A stretch of DNA of 64,000 nucleotides from Paenibacillus sp. MAHUQ-63 (GCF_028765165.1 NZ_JARADB010000001.1:868001-932000); one strand, 5' to 3'; shown: positions 36,490-45,251, numbered from the stretch's first letter. Notes: a model not told the origin generated them from the letters alone. Translations and numbers: made by a program.

Positions 36490-37584
36490 ATGAAACTGTC
36501 TTTGAATCAGCTGTTCTGGCTGCTCGTAACGATGGAAATTGGCATGACTGCATTACTAGCTATCGGAGATGCCTTTAATGAAAGCGGGCAAGTGGCATGG
36601 CTATCGGTGTTTTTGGCCCTCTTGGCGAGCCTTGTCATAACCTACATTTCCGTTAAATTGAGTTTATTGTATCCCGGAAAAACGTTCGATGAATTCGTAT
36701 CCGATATTATCGGTAAGTTGCTCGGTAAAGTTCTTTTCGTATTGTATCTTGCGATTTGGTATGCCGTTGGGGGTATTATTCTTCGGGAGTACGCGGATTT
36801 CGTGTTTATGACGCTATTCTCCAAAACACCGATTTGGGTCATTATGATTATGATGGTCGTGATGATGCTCTACACCGTTAATGGCGGCATCCAAACCTTG
36901 GGACGTTGCAGTGAGATCATCGGCCCCTTCATCGTAGGAACCATTATTTTAATAACTATATTTTTAACAAAGGATTTCAAGCCATATAGACTTTTACCAT
37001 TAATCCCTTTGAATGGTTTCATCTCATTAGTGAAAGGAAGCCTTGGAACGTTATCTTTCCTTGGTGAGTCGATCGCAGTATTAATGCTAGTTGGATTTCT
37101 GCCTATACAGCGAAAAGCAACCGTTACAGCAATTGGCGGGGTTGCATTAGCAGGCATATTGCTTGTCGTAATGGCAGCGAGTACATGTATGATTATTGGT
37201 CCCGTACTTCCAACTTATTTTATCTACCCCGTTTATTCAATATGCCAATATGTATCCGTTATGGAATTCATTCAAAATATTGACGTGCTCGCGGTGAACG
37301 TCTTAATCTTTAGCATCTTCATTAAGCTATCCATGTACTTGTTCATGACCAGTTACGGTACAGCTAAATTATTTGGAATTATAAAGTGGAGAAAAATGAC
37401 AGGAATTGCTGCTGTTATTTTATTTCTTATTGCAATTTCTCCAAATAACATTGTGGTATCGCAAATGTCATTCCCCATTTTTTGGAAAAATATAGTTCTT
37501 CCGATCTTCATCGCCGGGTTACCGCTTTTTCTGCTTATTATCGCCATACTGAAGCAGAGAATAAGAAAAGTTAACCTCAGGTAA
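36490..37584 (+). CDS. gerKB: Germinant receptor permease-like B subunit (GerKB-like)
   Basis: 364 residues, about 10 membrane segments, family 'endospore germination permease' of the APC superfamily. Start MKLSLNQLFWLLVTMEIGMT matches the family N-terminus. The B subunit is considered the germinant-binding part. Third gene of the operon, 13 bp after the C gene; no D subunit gene follows. Confidence 0.9.
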   Translation: MKLSLNQLFWLLVTMEIGMTALLAIGDAFNESGQVAWLSVFLALLASLVITYISVKLSLLYPGKTFDEFVSDIIGKLLGKVLFVLYLAIWYAVGGIILREYADFVFMTLFSKTPIWVIMIMMVVMMLYTVNGGIQTLGRCSEIIGPFIVGTIILITIFLTKDFKPYRLLPLIPLNGFISLVKGSLGTLSFLGESIAVLMLVGFLPIQRKATVTAIGGVALAGILLVVMAASTCMIIGPVLPTYFIYPVYSICQYVSVMEFIQNIDVLAVNVLIFSIFIKLSMYLFMTSYGTAKLFGIIKWRKMTGIAAVILFLIAISPNNIVVSQMSFPIFWKNIVLPIFIAGLPLFLLIIAILKQRIRKVNLR

Positions 37585-37718
37585 TGTCAATAACACCTTA
37601 TTAAAGCTCAGGGAGTACTAACGATTGAATGAGCTTATAGTAAATCATAGAAACATCTTAAAAATGCCCGATGATGTTCTCATTGCATACGGGTCTTCCT
37701 AGTCACTATGATCAAAGC

Positions 37719-37745
37719 TATTGTGTCCCGTTAGCGTAGCGAACT
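37719..37745. repeat. Array palindromic repeat, half copy 15
   Basis: AAGCTATTGTGTCCCGTTAG followed by CGTAGCG. It lies just downstream of the LysE C-terminal scrap, the same gene-then-repeat order as in the main array. Confidence 0.55.
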
Positions 37746-37759
37746 ACTTAAAGGCACAT

Positions 37760-37858
37760 TCATTGCGGAGCCTTTGTACGAAGCAGCTTTAATCCTAATC
37801 CGATAAAAATTATCCCTGTAATTTTATGACTTAAAAGCACATTTTTTTGATATGTCAT
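37760..37858 (-). pseudogene. LysE-family C-terminal scrap
   Basis: 32 codons on the minus strand, MTYQKNVLLSHKITGIIFIG then LGLKLLRTKAPQ, resemble the last helix of LysE/RhtB exporters. Bounded by array repeats on both sides (37719 and 37862). Confidence 0.45.
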
Positions 37859-37861
37859 TCC

Positions 37862-37947
37862 ATTATTCTGTCCTTTAGCTTAACACGACCAGGGAGCAGT
37901 TGCCGCGTGGCGTTCTGCTCCCTAGTCATTACGCTATCGTTCCTCGT
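37862..37947. repeat. Array repeat copy 16, left part before IS E
   Basis: TTCTGTCCTTTAGCTTAAC, stem CAGGGAGCAG...CTGCTCCCTAG, then ACGCTATCGTTCCTC-GT. The right part GTTTAGGTTAATC resumes at 39731. Confidence 0.7.
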
Positions 37948-38154
37948 CCCTCGGTTTTAAGGGTTTATCTCCCTCGGTTTTAAGGGTTTATCTCACATAT
38001 ACTCACTCGTTCGCAGAATTTCATCACCTTAAATCAAATAAATTTTAGGATAGAGAACAGATGGACCCGGTTGAGGGGGCGGGCAGCGCATGCGGAAATA
38101 GAGGACTATTAGGAAATATTCCCCAATTAGTTTCTACTGCACACATACTCCACG

Positions 38155-38305
38155 AATCCCTTGGCGTTCACCCTCCCATAACTCAACGGGTCATTGCCCT
38201 TACAATCCTTCGTTATACTTGTCCAAGGTGTGGAGACCGATCGCGTTTAGCGGATGGGTCTTAGCCCTTAAGAGGAACGAACTCGGTTCTCCGTGCTTTC
38301 TTTGT
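38155..38305 (-). ncRNA. Candidate bridge RNA / seekRNA of IS E
   Basis: Plus-strand reading shows CCTCCC (38172-38177), ACAATCCT (38202-38209, exact complement of its own right end AGGATT-GT), GTTTAG (38245-38250, equal to core plus right target flank) and GAGGAACGA (38272-38280, exact 9-nt complement of left target TCGTTCCTC). Compared with IS A, the donor guide changes from CATTCCT to AATCCT in step with the element end (GGAATG to GGATTG), i.e. covariation. Confidence 0.7.
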
Positions 38306-38350
38306 GAAATCCCGCGAACGAGTCAATATACGTGATGTATCTTCAAAAAC

Positions 38351-39637
38351 TTAAGCTGCTTCAGTCCAGTTCAAAACAGTTTTTTCTGGTGTGAACTTTT
38401 CTCCCCGTTGAACAATACCAACTAAGATTCTTGCTAGTTTCCCAATTAACTTAAAGATGGACTGCTGCTTTTTCATCTTCTTTTCCTGCAAATTATGTTC
38501 ATGCAGATGGCGAAAAACGGGATTATTCCAAACGAGTTGAACCGTCGCGAGATAGAGATATTTTCGCAAGGCGGAGTCTCCTCGTTTCGAAAGAACAATT
38601 TGTCCCTTGCGCTTCCCGGACGTGCTTTGGGCCAAATTAAGACCAGCCTTCCGTAAAACCTGGCGTCCGTGTGCGTATTGCCTTAGATCCCCTGTACCAG
38701 CTAAAATGGCCGCAGTGAAGATCTTCCCGAGTCCTTTTATGCTGCGAAGTTGCTGAGCCATTGGAATCTCCGAAAGCAGCGCTTCGATATCCTTTTCGAT
38801 CTGTTCTAGCATGGAGGTCACTCGCTCATGTTCTTCAATGAGCCGTTTTAAATCTGCTTTCGCTTCTTCAACAGCAACTCGTTCTACAACACTTCGCTTA
38901 GCTTGTGCGATCAGTTGCGCGGCCTTCTCGATCCCCGTAGTCCCTCCAGCACGCTGCATATGGACTCGCCAAGCGCTAATGATATCCGGTACTGTATACT
39001 TCTCAAGATCTTGTGGACAAGGGAAGGTCTTGAGAGTCGCCAATGAGCGCTTACAGGTCCAGTCTTTAAATACAGACGTATACTCCGGGAAACGAATGTC
39101 TAACCAGCGGACGATTCGATTCTGCAGCCTCACACTATTCGTCACCCAAAATTCTCGGTCACTCATCATGGTCCGCAAGCGTTGGAACACAAGTGACTGA
39201 CGGGTATACTCGTAGTAGAAGCCTCGGCTGACAGAATCTGCGATGGTAAGCGCATCTTTGGGGTCATTCTTTGACGGGCTATTATCCCGGTTTTCTTTAT
39301 TTCTCTTCGTGGTGGCTGGATTAACCATAACCACATGTACACCATTATCTAATAACCAGTTGGCCAGATTAAACCAGTAATGCCCGGTCGGTTCCATGCC
39401 AATAATGAGCTTTTTCAACTGATGTTTCTGCTGTAATTCACTCATCCAACGGTTAAGTTTTTCAAACCCTTCAATGCTATTGGAAAATGAGAGATGACGT
39501 TTCGAAACCACTATTCCGCGGAAGTTTGTAGCTTGCGCGACATGTGTTTCTTTCGCCATATCGATTCCTACAACAAGATGCGAGGTGGTAATTTGTTCGA
39601 CCCGTTGATTTTGTGTATCTATTTGCTTAAACTTCAT
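38351..39637 (-). CDS. IS110/IS1111-family DEDD transposase (IS E)
   Basis: 428 residues from ATG 39637 (GGAGG upstream; an earlier ATG at 39679 would add 14 residues lacking in IS A). DEDD motifs VVGIDMAKETHVAQA, GMEPTGHYW, KNDPKDALTIADSVSRG; Tnp20 motif GLNLAQSTSGKRKGQIVLSK. Intact. Confidence 0.92.
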   Translation of the reverse strand: MKFKQIDTQNQRVEQITTSHLVVGIDMAKETHVAQATNFRGIVVSKRHLSFSNSIEGFEKLNRWMSELQQKHQLKKLIIGMEPTGHYWFNLANWLLDNGVHVVMVNPATTKRNKENRDNSPSKNDPKDALTIADSVSRGFYYEYTRQSLVFQRLRTMMSDREFWVTNSVRLQNRIVRWLDIRFPEYTSVFKDWTCKRSLATLKTFPCPQDLEKYTVPDIISAWRVHMQRAGGTTGIEKAAQLIAQAKRSVVERVAVEEAKADLKRLIEEHERVTSMLEQIEKDIEALLSEIPMAQQLRSIKGLGKIFTAAILAGTGDLRQYAHGRQVLRKAGLNLAQSTSGKRKGQIVLSKRGDSALRKYLYLATVQLVWNNPVFRHLHEHNLQEKKMKKQQSIFKLIGKLARILVGIVQRGEKFTPEKTVLNWTEAA

Positions 39638-39730
39638 AGTAAGAGCGCCTCCCTGATGTGTTGTCGACAAACCCATCATACCGAGGCGCTCCCTTTTTTA
39701 CAAAGCTCATTTCTTAAGCTCTACAGGATT

Positions 39731-39745
39731 GTTTAGGTTAATCAG
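39731..39745. repeat. Array repeat copy 16, right remnant after IS E
   Basis: GTTTAGGTTAATC, continuing the repeat interrupted at 37946; compare CCGTTAGGTTAATG in copy 8. Confidence 0.55.
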
Positions 39746-39765
39746 TTGTTGGTTAACTTATTTTT

Positions 39766-39906
39766 CTAAACGATTCGCCGATTGAAGTTGTAGATACTAG
39801 CAACTATAAGGCCAATTCCTGAGATTACCCAACATATGAAAAATGGAGCTGGACTATAGGGTTCAAGAGCTTCCTCAAAAGTTGGCTGGAATTTTATAGA
39901 GGTTAT
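39766..39906 (-). pseudogene. Membrane-protein C-terminal fragment
   Basis: About 46 codons without a start: FQPTFEEALEPYSPAP followed by a hydrophobic helix FFICWVISGIGLIVASIYNF and NRRIV-stop. Family not recognised. Ends ~20 bp from the repeat remnant. Confidence 0.35.
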
Positions 39907-39978
39907 CTAAATGTGCACTTGCGCAACAATCCTTAAGAAACATGCGACTCCAAGGCAGAAGGCAGAGAAATATACGGT

Positions 39979-40791
39979 CTATGCGGAATAGAAGTCTATA
40001 ATAAGTTCTTCTTTAAAACCTAGTTTGTTATAAATGCTCTTTCCCATCGCATTCGCCTGCAATATCACTTGCTTCACCCCTACTGTTTGCATGTCGCACA
40101 GGGCACGGGAAACAAGGGCACTGCCGATTCCTCTGGAACGGAATGCTTTTAACGTGGCAACGGTATAGATCCCCTTAACGTCGCCTTCTCCATAAGTCAT
40201 TAATGTTCCTACAGCTGTATCGTCTAAATAGGCAACATAATATTCTGCTTTGCCGTCTGGATCGTCAGCAAAAATTCGAACGACGGATGCTTCAAGTTCC
40301 TCGCTTAGCCCATATTCAGCAATGAAGGTTTGACGGAACAAATCGAATTCCTGTTCGTTATGGATCGTATGAATCTTCAGCCCGGGCACTTCCTCAATCT
40401 GAAACTTACCATTTTCCAGAGATAGCGACATGCCAGCCAACATACCGGTATGAACATATCCGTTAGATTTCAACGCTTCAATGACAGCAGGATCCAAATC
40501 ATGAGAGTATGTGTACCAGAGGCACTTCATGCCTCGTTCATGATAAGATTCCGTAATCGCCATAATTTCCGCGACAACATCTGTTTGATCAGATTTTTTA
40601 TAGTCAAAGACAACGTTGAACAAGGAGAATGGCACATCGGATTCCATACGAGTGATTGTTGGAGCCCGTTTGAACCAAGTAAGCGGGTTGTTTGTACTAA
40701 AATAATCAAAAGTAGACAACAAATTCGTTCGAATAGCGTTTGGATCTGCAGCCATTGGTTCTATCCCCTTAATATTACGTGTTTGAAGCAA
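39979..40791 (-). CDS. GNAT-family N-acetyltransferase (paralogue 1)
   Basis: 270 residues. The GNAT fold sits in the C-terminal half: GIYTVATLKAFRSRGIGSALVSRALCD with acetyl-CoA loop RSRGIG, then QANAMGKSIYNKLGF. The N-terminal half (RMESDVPFSLFNVVFDYKKS) matches the neighbouring paralogue, so this is a tandem duplication. Substrate unknown. Confidence 0.82.
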   Translation of the reverse strand: MLQTRNIKGIEPMAADPNAIRTNLLSTFDYFSTNNPLTWFKRAPTITRMESDVPFSLFNVVFDYKKSDQTDVVAEIMAITESYHERGMKCLWYTYSHDLDPAVIEALKSNGYVHTGMLAGMSLSLENGKFQIEEVPGLKIHTIHNEQEFDLFRQTFIAEYGLSEELEASVVRIFADDPDGKAEYYVAYLDDTAVGTLMTYGEGDVKGIYTVATLKAFRSRGIGSALVSRALCDMQTVGVKQVILQANAMGKSIYNKLGFKEELIIDFYSA

Positions 40792-40822
40792 ATCTACACA
40801 GACAACTCCCCACGAACCCGCT

Positions 40823-41608
40823 TTAGCTGGAGAAAATATTGAAGGTCAGTTCTTCTTTAAATCCAACTTTGGGGTAAACACTTCGGCCCATTGGGGTTGC
40901 ATGAATAACGGCCAATTTCACATCTTTTTGCTGCACAATACGCAATACGCGAGCAAGCACAGTTCGGGCTATTCCTCTCAAACGATAAGCTTCTAATGTT
41001 GCAATACTATAAAAGCCTGCGACATCACCCTCGGTAAAGGTCGTAAGCGTAGTTACTGGTACTCCATCCATATAAGCAAGATAATGTTGAACCGTAGTCG
41101 TATCTTGATTGGGGCCATCCACAAACACTTTGCAAAAAATATCGGCCATTGGCTCTGGAACGTTATATCCTGCCAGCATTACCTTTCGGAACTCTTCAAT
41201 CTCTTGTGGTTCGCGTATAGCTCGGACTTCCAAGCCCGGCATTTCCGGCAAATCCGAACGCCATCCTTCCAGAGAGAGCCCCATGCCCGAAATGACGCCA
41301 ATCTGATTAAAATTATTAACCGCAAGCGCTTGGTTAATGACTTCGTCCTGCTCGTGCGAGGTGGTCAACCATGCCAATTTATGTCCACGATTATGGTAAA
41401 GGGACTTGATGGACTCCATCTCATCCGCGGGATTGATCTCCTCAGATCGCTTGTACGTAAAAACGCTATTGAACAGTCCATATGGGATTTCGGACTCAAA
41501 TCGTTGCGTGCGATCCGTCTCCACGAATGTGAATACCTGGCTAAGCTGACTCAATTTCTCGTAAGCGCGGATCATATTTTCAAGAATAAGATTCTGAATC
41601 GTTGACAA
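40823..41608 (-). CDS. GNAT-family N-acetyltransferase (paralogue 2)
   Basis: 261 residues, homologous to the gene downstream over its full length (RFESEIPYGLFNSVFTYKRS; GFYSIATLEAYRLRGIARTV; HATPMGRSVYPKVGFKEELT). Divergent from a TetR gene 60 bp away, the likely regulator of both acetyltransferase genes (inference). Confidence 0.82.
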   Translation of the reverse strand: MSTIQNLILENMIRAYEKLSQLSQVFTFVETDRTQRFESEIPYGLFNSVFTYKRSEEINPADEMESIKSLYHNRGHKLAWLTTSHEQDEVINQALAVNNFNQIGVISGMGLSLEGWRSDLPEMPGLEVRAIREPQEIEEFRKVMLAGYNVPEPMADIFCKVFVDGPNQDTTTVQHYLAYMDGVPVTTLTTFTEGDVAGFYSIATLEAYRLRGIARTVLARVLRIVQQKDVKLAVIHATPMGRSVYPKVGFKEELTFNIFSS

Positions 41609-41667
41609 TTAGATCTCCTCCAGCTTTCTACTTTCAAATTGGGTAAGTACTTGACTCTTATACACCT

Positions 41668-42234
41668 GTGAGCAATAATTACTACATGGAAAACAGAAAA
41701 TCGCAAATCATAGATCTTGCATCATCACTCATTCGAAAAAAGGGTTATTCAACTTTTTCTATTGATGAAATTTCAAAACATTTTGGCGTTACAAAAGCAA
41801 GTATTTTCTATCATTTCGAGAAAAAGGAAGACCTCGGCCTTGCCGTATTGGATCAACTTTATCAAGGATTGGTCAATTTTAAGTCTGTTATTCAACTTTC
41901 ATCGCAGTCGGTTGAAGAGAAGCTAATTCAATATTGTGCGTACAATTCCAAACAGTTTGTAGAGTATGACATTTGTCCGACCTCTTCCTTACAGTCTGAT
42001 TATGAAATGCTACCAGAATCGATGAGACAAAAACTGCAAGAGATAGGTCAGTTTGAACTTTCGATCATCGATGAAATAGTTGCTGAAGGATTAGATGATC
42101 CTGCAATTAATACGCGTGCCTTGGCGATCACTATCTTATCTGTCATCAAGGGAGCACTGCAGTACAACCGCGCAATGCGTGACAATTTCATTCCAGATAT
42201 CATGTATGGAATTAATCGTCTTTTAAAAAAATAG
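41668..42234 (+). CDS. TetR-family transcriptional regulator
   Basis: 188 residues. HTH: LIRKKGYSTFSIDEISKHFG then VTKASIFYHFEKKEDLGLAV. C-terminal part like the YcdC/TetR_C group. The ORF begins at 41668; a Met at 41686 (MENRKSQIIDLASSLI) is another possible start. Divergent from the GNAT pair. Confidence 0.82.
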   Translation: MSNNYYMENRKSQIIDLASSLIRKKGYSTFSIDEISKHFGVTKASIFYHFEKKEDLGLAVLDQLYQGLVNFKSVIQLSSQSVEEKLIQYCAYNSKQFVEYDICPTSSLQSDYEMLPESMRQKLQEIGQFELSIIDEIVAEGLDDPAINTRALAITILSVIKGALQYNRAMRDNFIPDIMYGINRLLKK

Positions 42235-42274
42235 CAAGAGCATATAATCAAATCAATTGGCACACTATTTAAAA

Positions 42275-42335
42275 ATCATCGGCCTGTAGGCTATTGTTCC
42301 CACTAAGGAAACCACTAGCCTCACAGGCTGATTAC
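42275..42335. terminator. Hairpin between convergent TetR and cupin genes
   Basis: TCGGCCTGTAGGCT and AGCCTCACAGGCTGA form an interrupted stem, with a T-tract on the plus strand. Plausible shared terminator. Confidence 0.55.
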
Positions 42336-42347
42336 ATTTTTATTTAA

Positions 42348-42833
42348 TTAAAGACCGGGATAAGTAATATGATACTTTTTGGAAACTGATAACAGATGTT
42401 GCATAGCCTCAGGAGTAGGTGGCTCTACATGAGCCTCCATCCCTTCTACATAAGGGACGCCTAGTTCCTTCACAAAAGAATCAAATCCTGCAGGGTACGC
42501 GGTCACCAGAAACTTAGCTGTGTCTGATTTTACTTTGAATGTATGTGGAATGCCGCGTGGTGCGAACACATATTCTCCACTTTTCACGGAAATAGTCTCC
42601 GTACCTAGCGTCATCTCTATTTCACCATCCAGAATATAAAAAGATTCATCTTCTTTTTGATGCAAATGCAGGGGAGGTCCATCATCTTTCTTGACGGCAC
42701 AATGCACGACGCAAAACTCTCCATTCGTATCATCACCGCTTACCAATATTGAATTTACGTCACTAAGAAATAGGAATGTATTCTCTTTATTATTATTTCT
42801 GTACATCACATCTGCTTTGCTTTGATTACTCAT
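42348..42833 (-). CDS. Cupin-domain protein (quercetin-dioxygenase-like)
   Basis: 161 residues from ATG 42833. Cupin motif 1 is PPLHLHQKEDESFYILDGEI (His-x-His ... Glu) and motif 2 GEYVFAPRGIPHTFKV with the third His. Such single-domain cupins bind a metal and can be dioxygenases, isomerases or sensors. Two TetR-type operator-like palindromes lie upstream. Confidence 0.82.
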   Translation of the reverse strand: MSNQSKADVMYRNNNKENTFLFLSDVNSILVSGDDTNGEFCVVHCAVKKDDGPPLHLHQKEDESFYILDGEIEMTLGTETISVKSGEYVFAPRGIPHTFKVKSDTAKFLVTAYPAGFDSFVKELGVPYVEGMEAHVEPPTPEAMQHLLSVSKKYHITYPGL

Positions 42834-42875
42834 CTTTAACAATCTCCTTCTTGGTGAGAATTCTTGATGAATCGT

Positions 42876-42898
42876 ACTTACTGACCGGCCGGTAAGCT
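42876..42898. promoter_or_regulatory. Operator-like palindrome ACTGACCGGCCGGTAAG
   Basis: GACCGGCCGGT is the type of palindrome bound by many TetR repressors. A related half-conserved site TTTACCGACTGGTCACTC lies at 43043-43060. Both are upstream of the cupin gene. Confidence 0.5.
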
Positions 42899-42933
42899 TA
42901 TTATAGTTACATCCTAAATCCATTTCAATCATT

Positions 42934-43639
42934 CTGACACTAATAATATAAAATCTTAATAATTATACTACCTCCACCACTATCCATTCGACAATGGTAC
43001 GCTTCACCTATATATAACTCAAAGTGTTTTGATTTATTCGACTTTACCGACTGGTCACTCATTACATCCCAATCAATGTTAAAGGTTATTACGCTTGTGT
43101 TATTATACTGCCTCATAGATGTAACTCTAGAGGCTGGTGTCTAGAATGTTGGGAGATTTGTGTCACACGACTACAATGTAGAAAATAAAAGCTTGATTTC
43201 TCAAGCTTTTTCGTTCTGACATTGGACATAGATTTAGGTGAAGATTATTTTGATAAGCAAAAGCTCGGGATCTATTGTAAGGAATTCAGTTCGAAGACTT
43301 AAAACCTTAGGCTACAACGTAACAATTTCTGAAGTCTCCTGATCTGTGGATTACGATGATACTACACGCTGCAGTTTTTTAAAAGAGACTGAGCCGCGTC
43401 ATATTTAGTGATGTCTCTTTCTTCGACTGCCAGCTTTCTAATTTTCATGGTAGTTTAAGATCCATCGGAACTCCTCCTCATTATTGTGAGTGATCTAATG
43501 CCCTTTAAATTTCATGTCGATGTATTGTTGTACATCTGTTTGTTAATTATATAAGTTAACAAAATCTCTTCAATGGCCAAACTAAGGTGTTCGGTGCATT
43601 AACGCACAAACCGTTTGATATTGTGTGATAGGATATCGG
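42934..43639. other. Spacer upstream of cupin gene and TetR remnant
   Basis: Contains the second operator-like site (43043-43060) and a terminator-like hairpin AAAGCTTG-atttct-CAAGCTTT at 43187-43208. A short reading frame around 43270-43340 (IVRNSVRRLKTLGYNVTISE) could be a scrap of a lost gene; I do not recognise it. Confidence 0.45.
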
Positions 43640-44201
43640 AGGTCAGGGTGAATAAAGCCGATAAAAGAAAACTTAAGTCCGCAGGAAGCCATAAAAACCG
43701 CACTTCTTACGTTAATGTCGCAAAAAAAGTTCGACCAAATCACGATGCAGGATATTTCCGTCAAGCAAACGTCGGCCGAAGAACGATTTATCTTCATTAC
43801 GTGATAAATTTGAACTGTTGGATCAGGTCGTTACAGAACATATGAACGTGCTAAGAACTATTTGCGAATCCGCATTCGATATGAGCTTTGCGGATAGATG
43901 TCTTATTTGGTTCGATTATTTCGAGCGCAATTACGCTTTTTTTTCAACGATGCTTAAAAGCAAAGAAGTGAATTCCTATCGCATCCGATTTCTTGAATAT
44001 GTGAAAGAACGATTATTGCTTTGCGTTAATGTATCGAGAGGGATCAATGAAGGGTTAAACAAGGAAGTATTAATCTATTTTCTTGGAACAGCTATCGTAG
44101 GGCTCGTCGAATCGTGGTTTACCGAGGAATTGAAAGAATCGGTTGAGCTTGTGGCCAAACAAATGGGAGTATTGTTAGATCGGAACCTTGAATTGGATTA
44201 A
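43640..44201 (+). pseudogene. TetR/AcrR-family regulator with two frameshifts
   Basis: Frame 1 gives PQEAIKTALLTLMSQKKFDQ then ITMQDISVK. After a one-base shift near 43769, frame 2 gives ANVGRRTIYLHY, and a second shift near 43800 leads to RDKFELLDQVVTEHMNVLRT and an intact ~130-residue C-terminal domain. Together they make a full TetR protein with a normal HTH, so it was inactivated recently. It may have recognised the GACCGGCCGGT sites nearby (inference). Confidence 0.8.
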
Positions 44202-44345
44202 AAGGGGCAGCTGCCTTCCGCGGCTTATTTTGATAATTTTGGTGTTCTCCAATAGTGCACAAATTTTTTTTCGTTTAACTATATTCTTCGAAAATTTTGG
44301 TTAAAATTATATTGCTCTCCTATTATTATTTAAAAGGAATATTTT

Positions 44346-45212
44346 ATGAACTCATTCTGGTCACATACCTTTTGGTATTTATTATTAGGCGTAGCAACCT
44401 TAATTCAAGTCATATATACTCTGTATCATTCGGAGAATCGCTTCCGTACATTTGCTTTCTATTTATCACTTGTGGGGTTTCCACTATATTTTGAAACATT
44501 TATCATGATTTTTTTGAATGCTTATGAATATTCTCCAAAAATTATACAAAATCCAAAACTTGATCCCTTCAATGATGTGTTAGCTGGGAATCTATTCTCG
44601 CAATTTGGAGTGGCATCATCTTCACTGCTATTGACTGTTCGTCGAAAACCATTTTACTGGTATGTGGTTATCTCATTTATTTACTCTATGGTAGAGGTAC
44701 TATTTGTGTTTTTAGATATATATCGTCATTATTGGTGGAGAACATGGATGACATTCATAGCGCTGTTACTTTTTTTCGCCATTTCGAAATGGATGTATTC
44801 TCATTTAGTTCGTGGTGTCAGGTCATCATACTTTAAAATCTATATGATATTGGGTATGTTCCCAATCTGTACAATTCTGTTTCTTTGGGGTGTTCTCGAT
44901 TTGTTTGGGTATATGCAATTTACGACAACTTTGTTCCCTAGCCAACCTAGAATAAGTCGTTACGGTCTATACCAAGTCTTTACTTTGGTAAGCTATTTAC
45001 TTGTGATATGGGGATTCTTTCGAAAACATTGGATTTGGAGAATAGTATCCATAACTTTAGTGGGTACTTTGATATACTTCGGTTACAGAGGTCATCTTCT
45101 TATCTTCCGGGAAGGATATTTTGTGCCAATTGGAATTTCAATGATCTTTTGGATGTATTTCTCCGTTTGGTTCTTAGACACATTGTACGGGAGACGACAA
45201 CAAAAACTGTAA
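44346..45212 (+). CDS. Multi-pass membrane protein of unknown function
   Basis: 288 residues with about 8 predicted membrane segments and many Trp, Tyr and Phe residues. It resembles the CBO0543-like membrane proteins of Bacillales in size and pattern, but I cannot assign the family firmly. The AAAGGAATATTTT upstream is a weak ribosome binding site. Confidence 0.65.
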   Translation: MNSFWSHTFWYLLLGVATLIQVIYTLYHSENRFRTFAFYLSLVGFPLYFETFIMIFLNAYEYSPKIIQNPKLDPFNDVLAGNLFSQFGVASSSLLLTVRRKPFYWYVVISFIYSMVEVLFVFLDIYRHYWWRTWMTFIALLLFFAISKWMYSHLVRGVRSSYFKIYMILGMFPICTILFLWGVLDLFGYMQFTTTLFPSQPRISRYGLYQVFTLVSYLLVIWGFFRKHWIWRIVSITLVGTLIYFGYRGHLLIFREGYFVPIGISMIFWMYFSVWFLDTLYGRRQQKL

Positions 45213-45251
45213 GTAAATCCCTTTAATATATAATTTCCAATTGCACTTATT

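Larger units (their letters stand above)
37946..39732 (-). mobile_element. IS110/IS1111-family element E
   Basis: About 1.79 kb. Left end GT-CCCTCGG, right end ACAGGATT-GT; the core dinucleotide is GT instead of CT. The left end carries a 23-bp tandem duplication (37948-37970 and 37971-37993, CCCTCGGTTTTAAGGG...). Related to IS A. Inserted in the extreme right part of palindromic repeat copy 16. Confidence 0.83.

Noticed and set aside
4990-37947. CRISPR array
   Set aside because: Repeats are ~45-100 bp, palindromic, separated by whole genes, with variable centres and no uniform spacers or cas genes.
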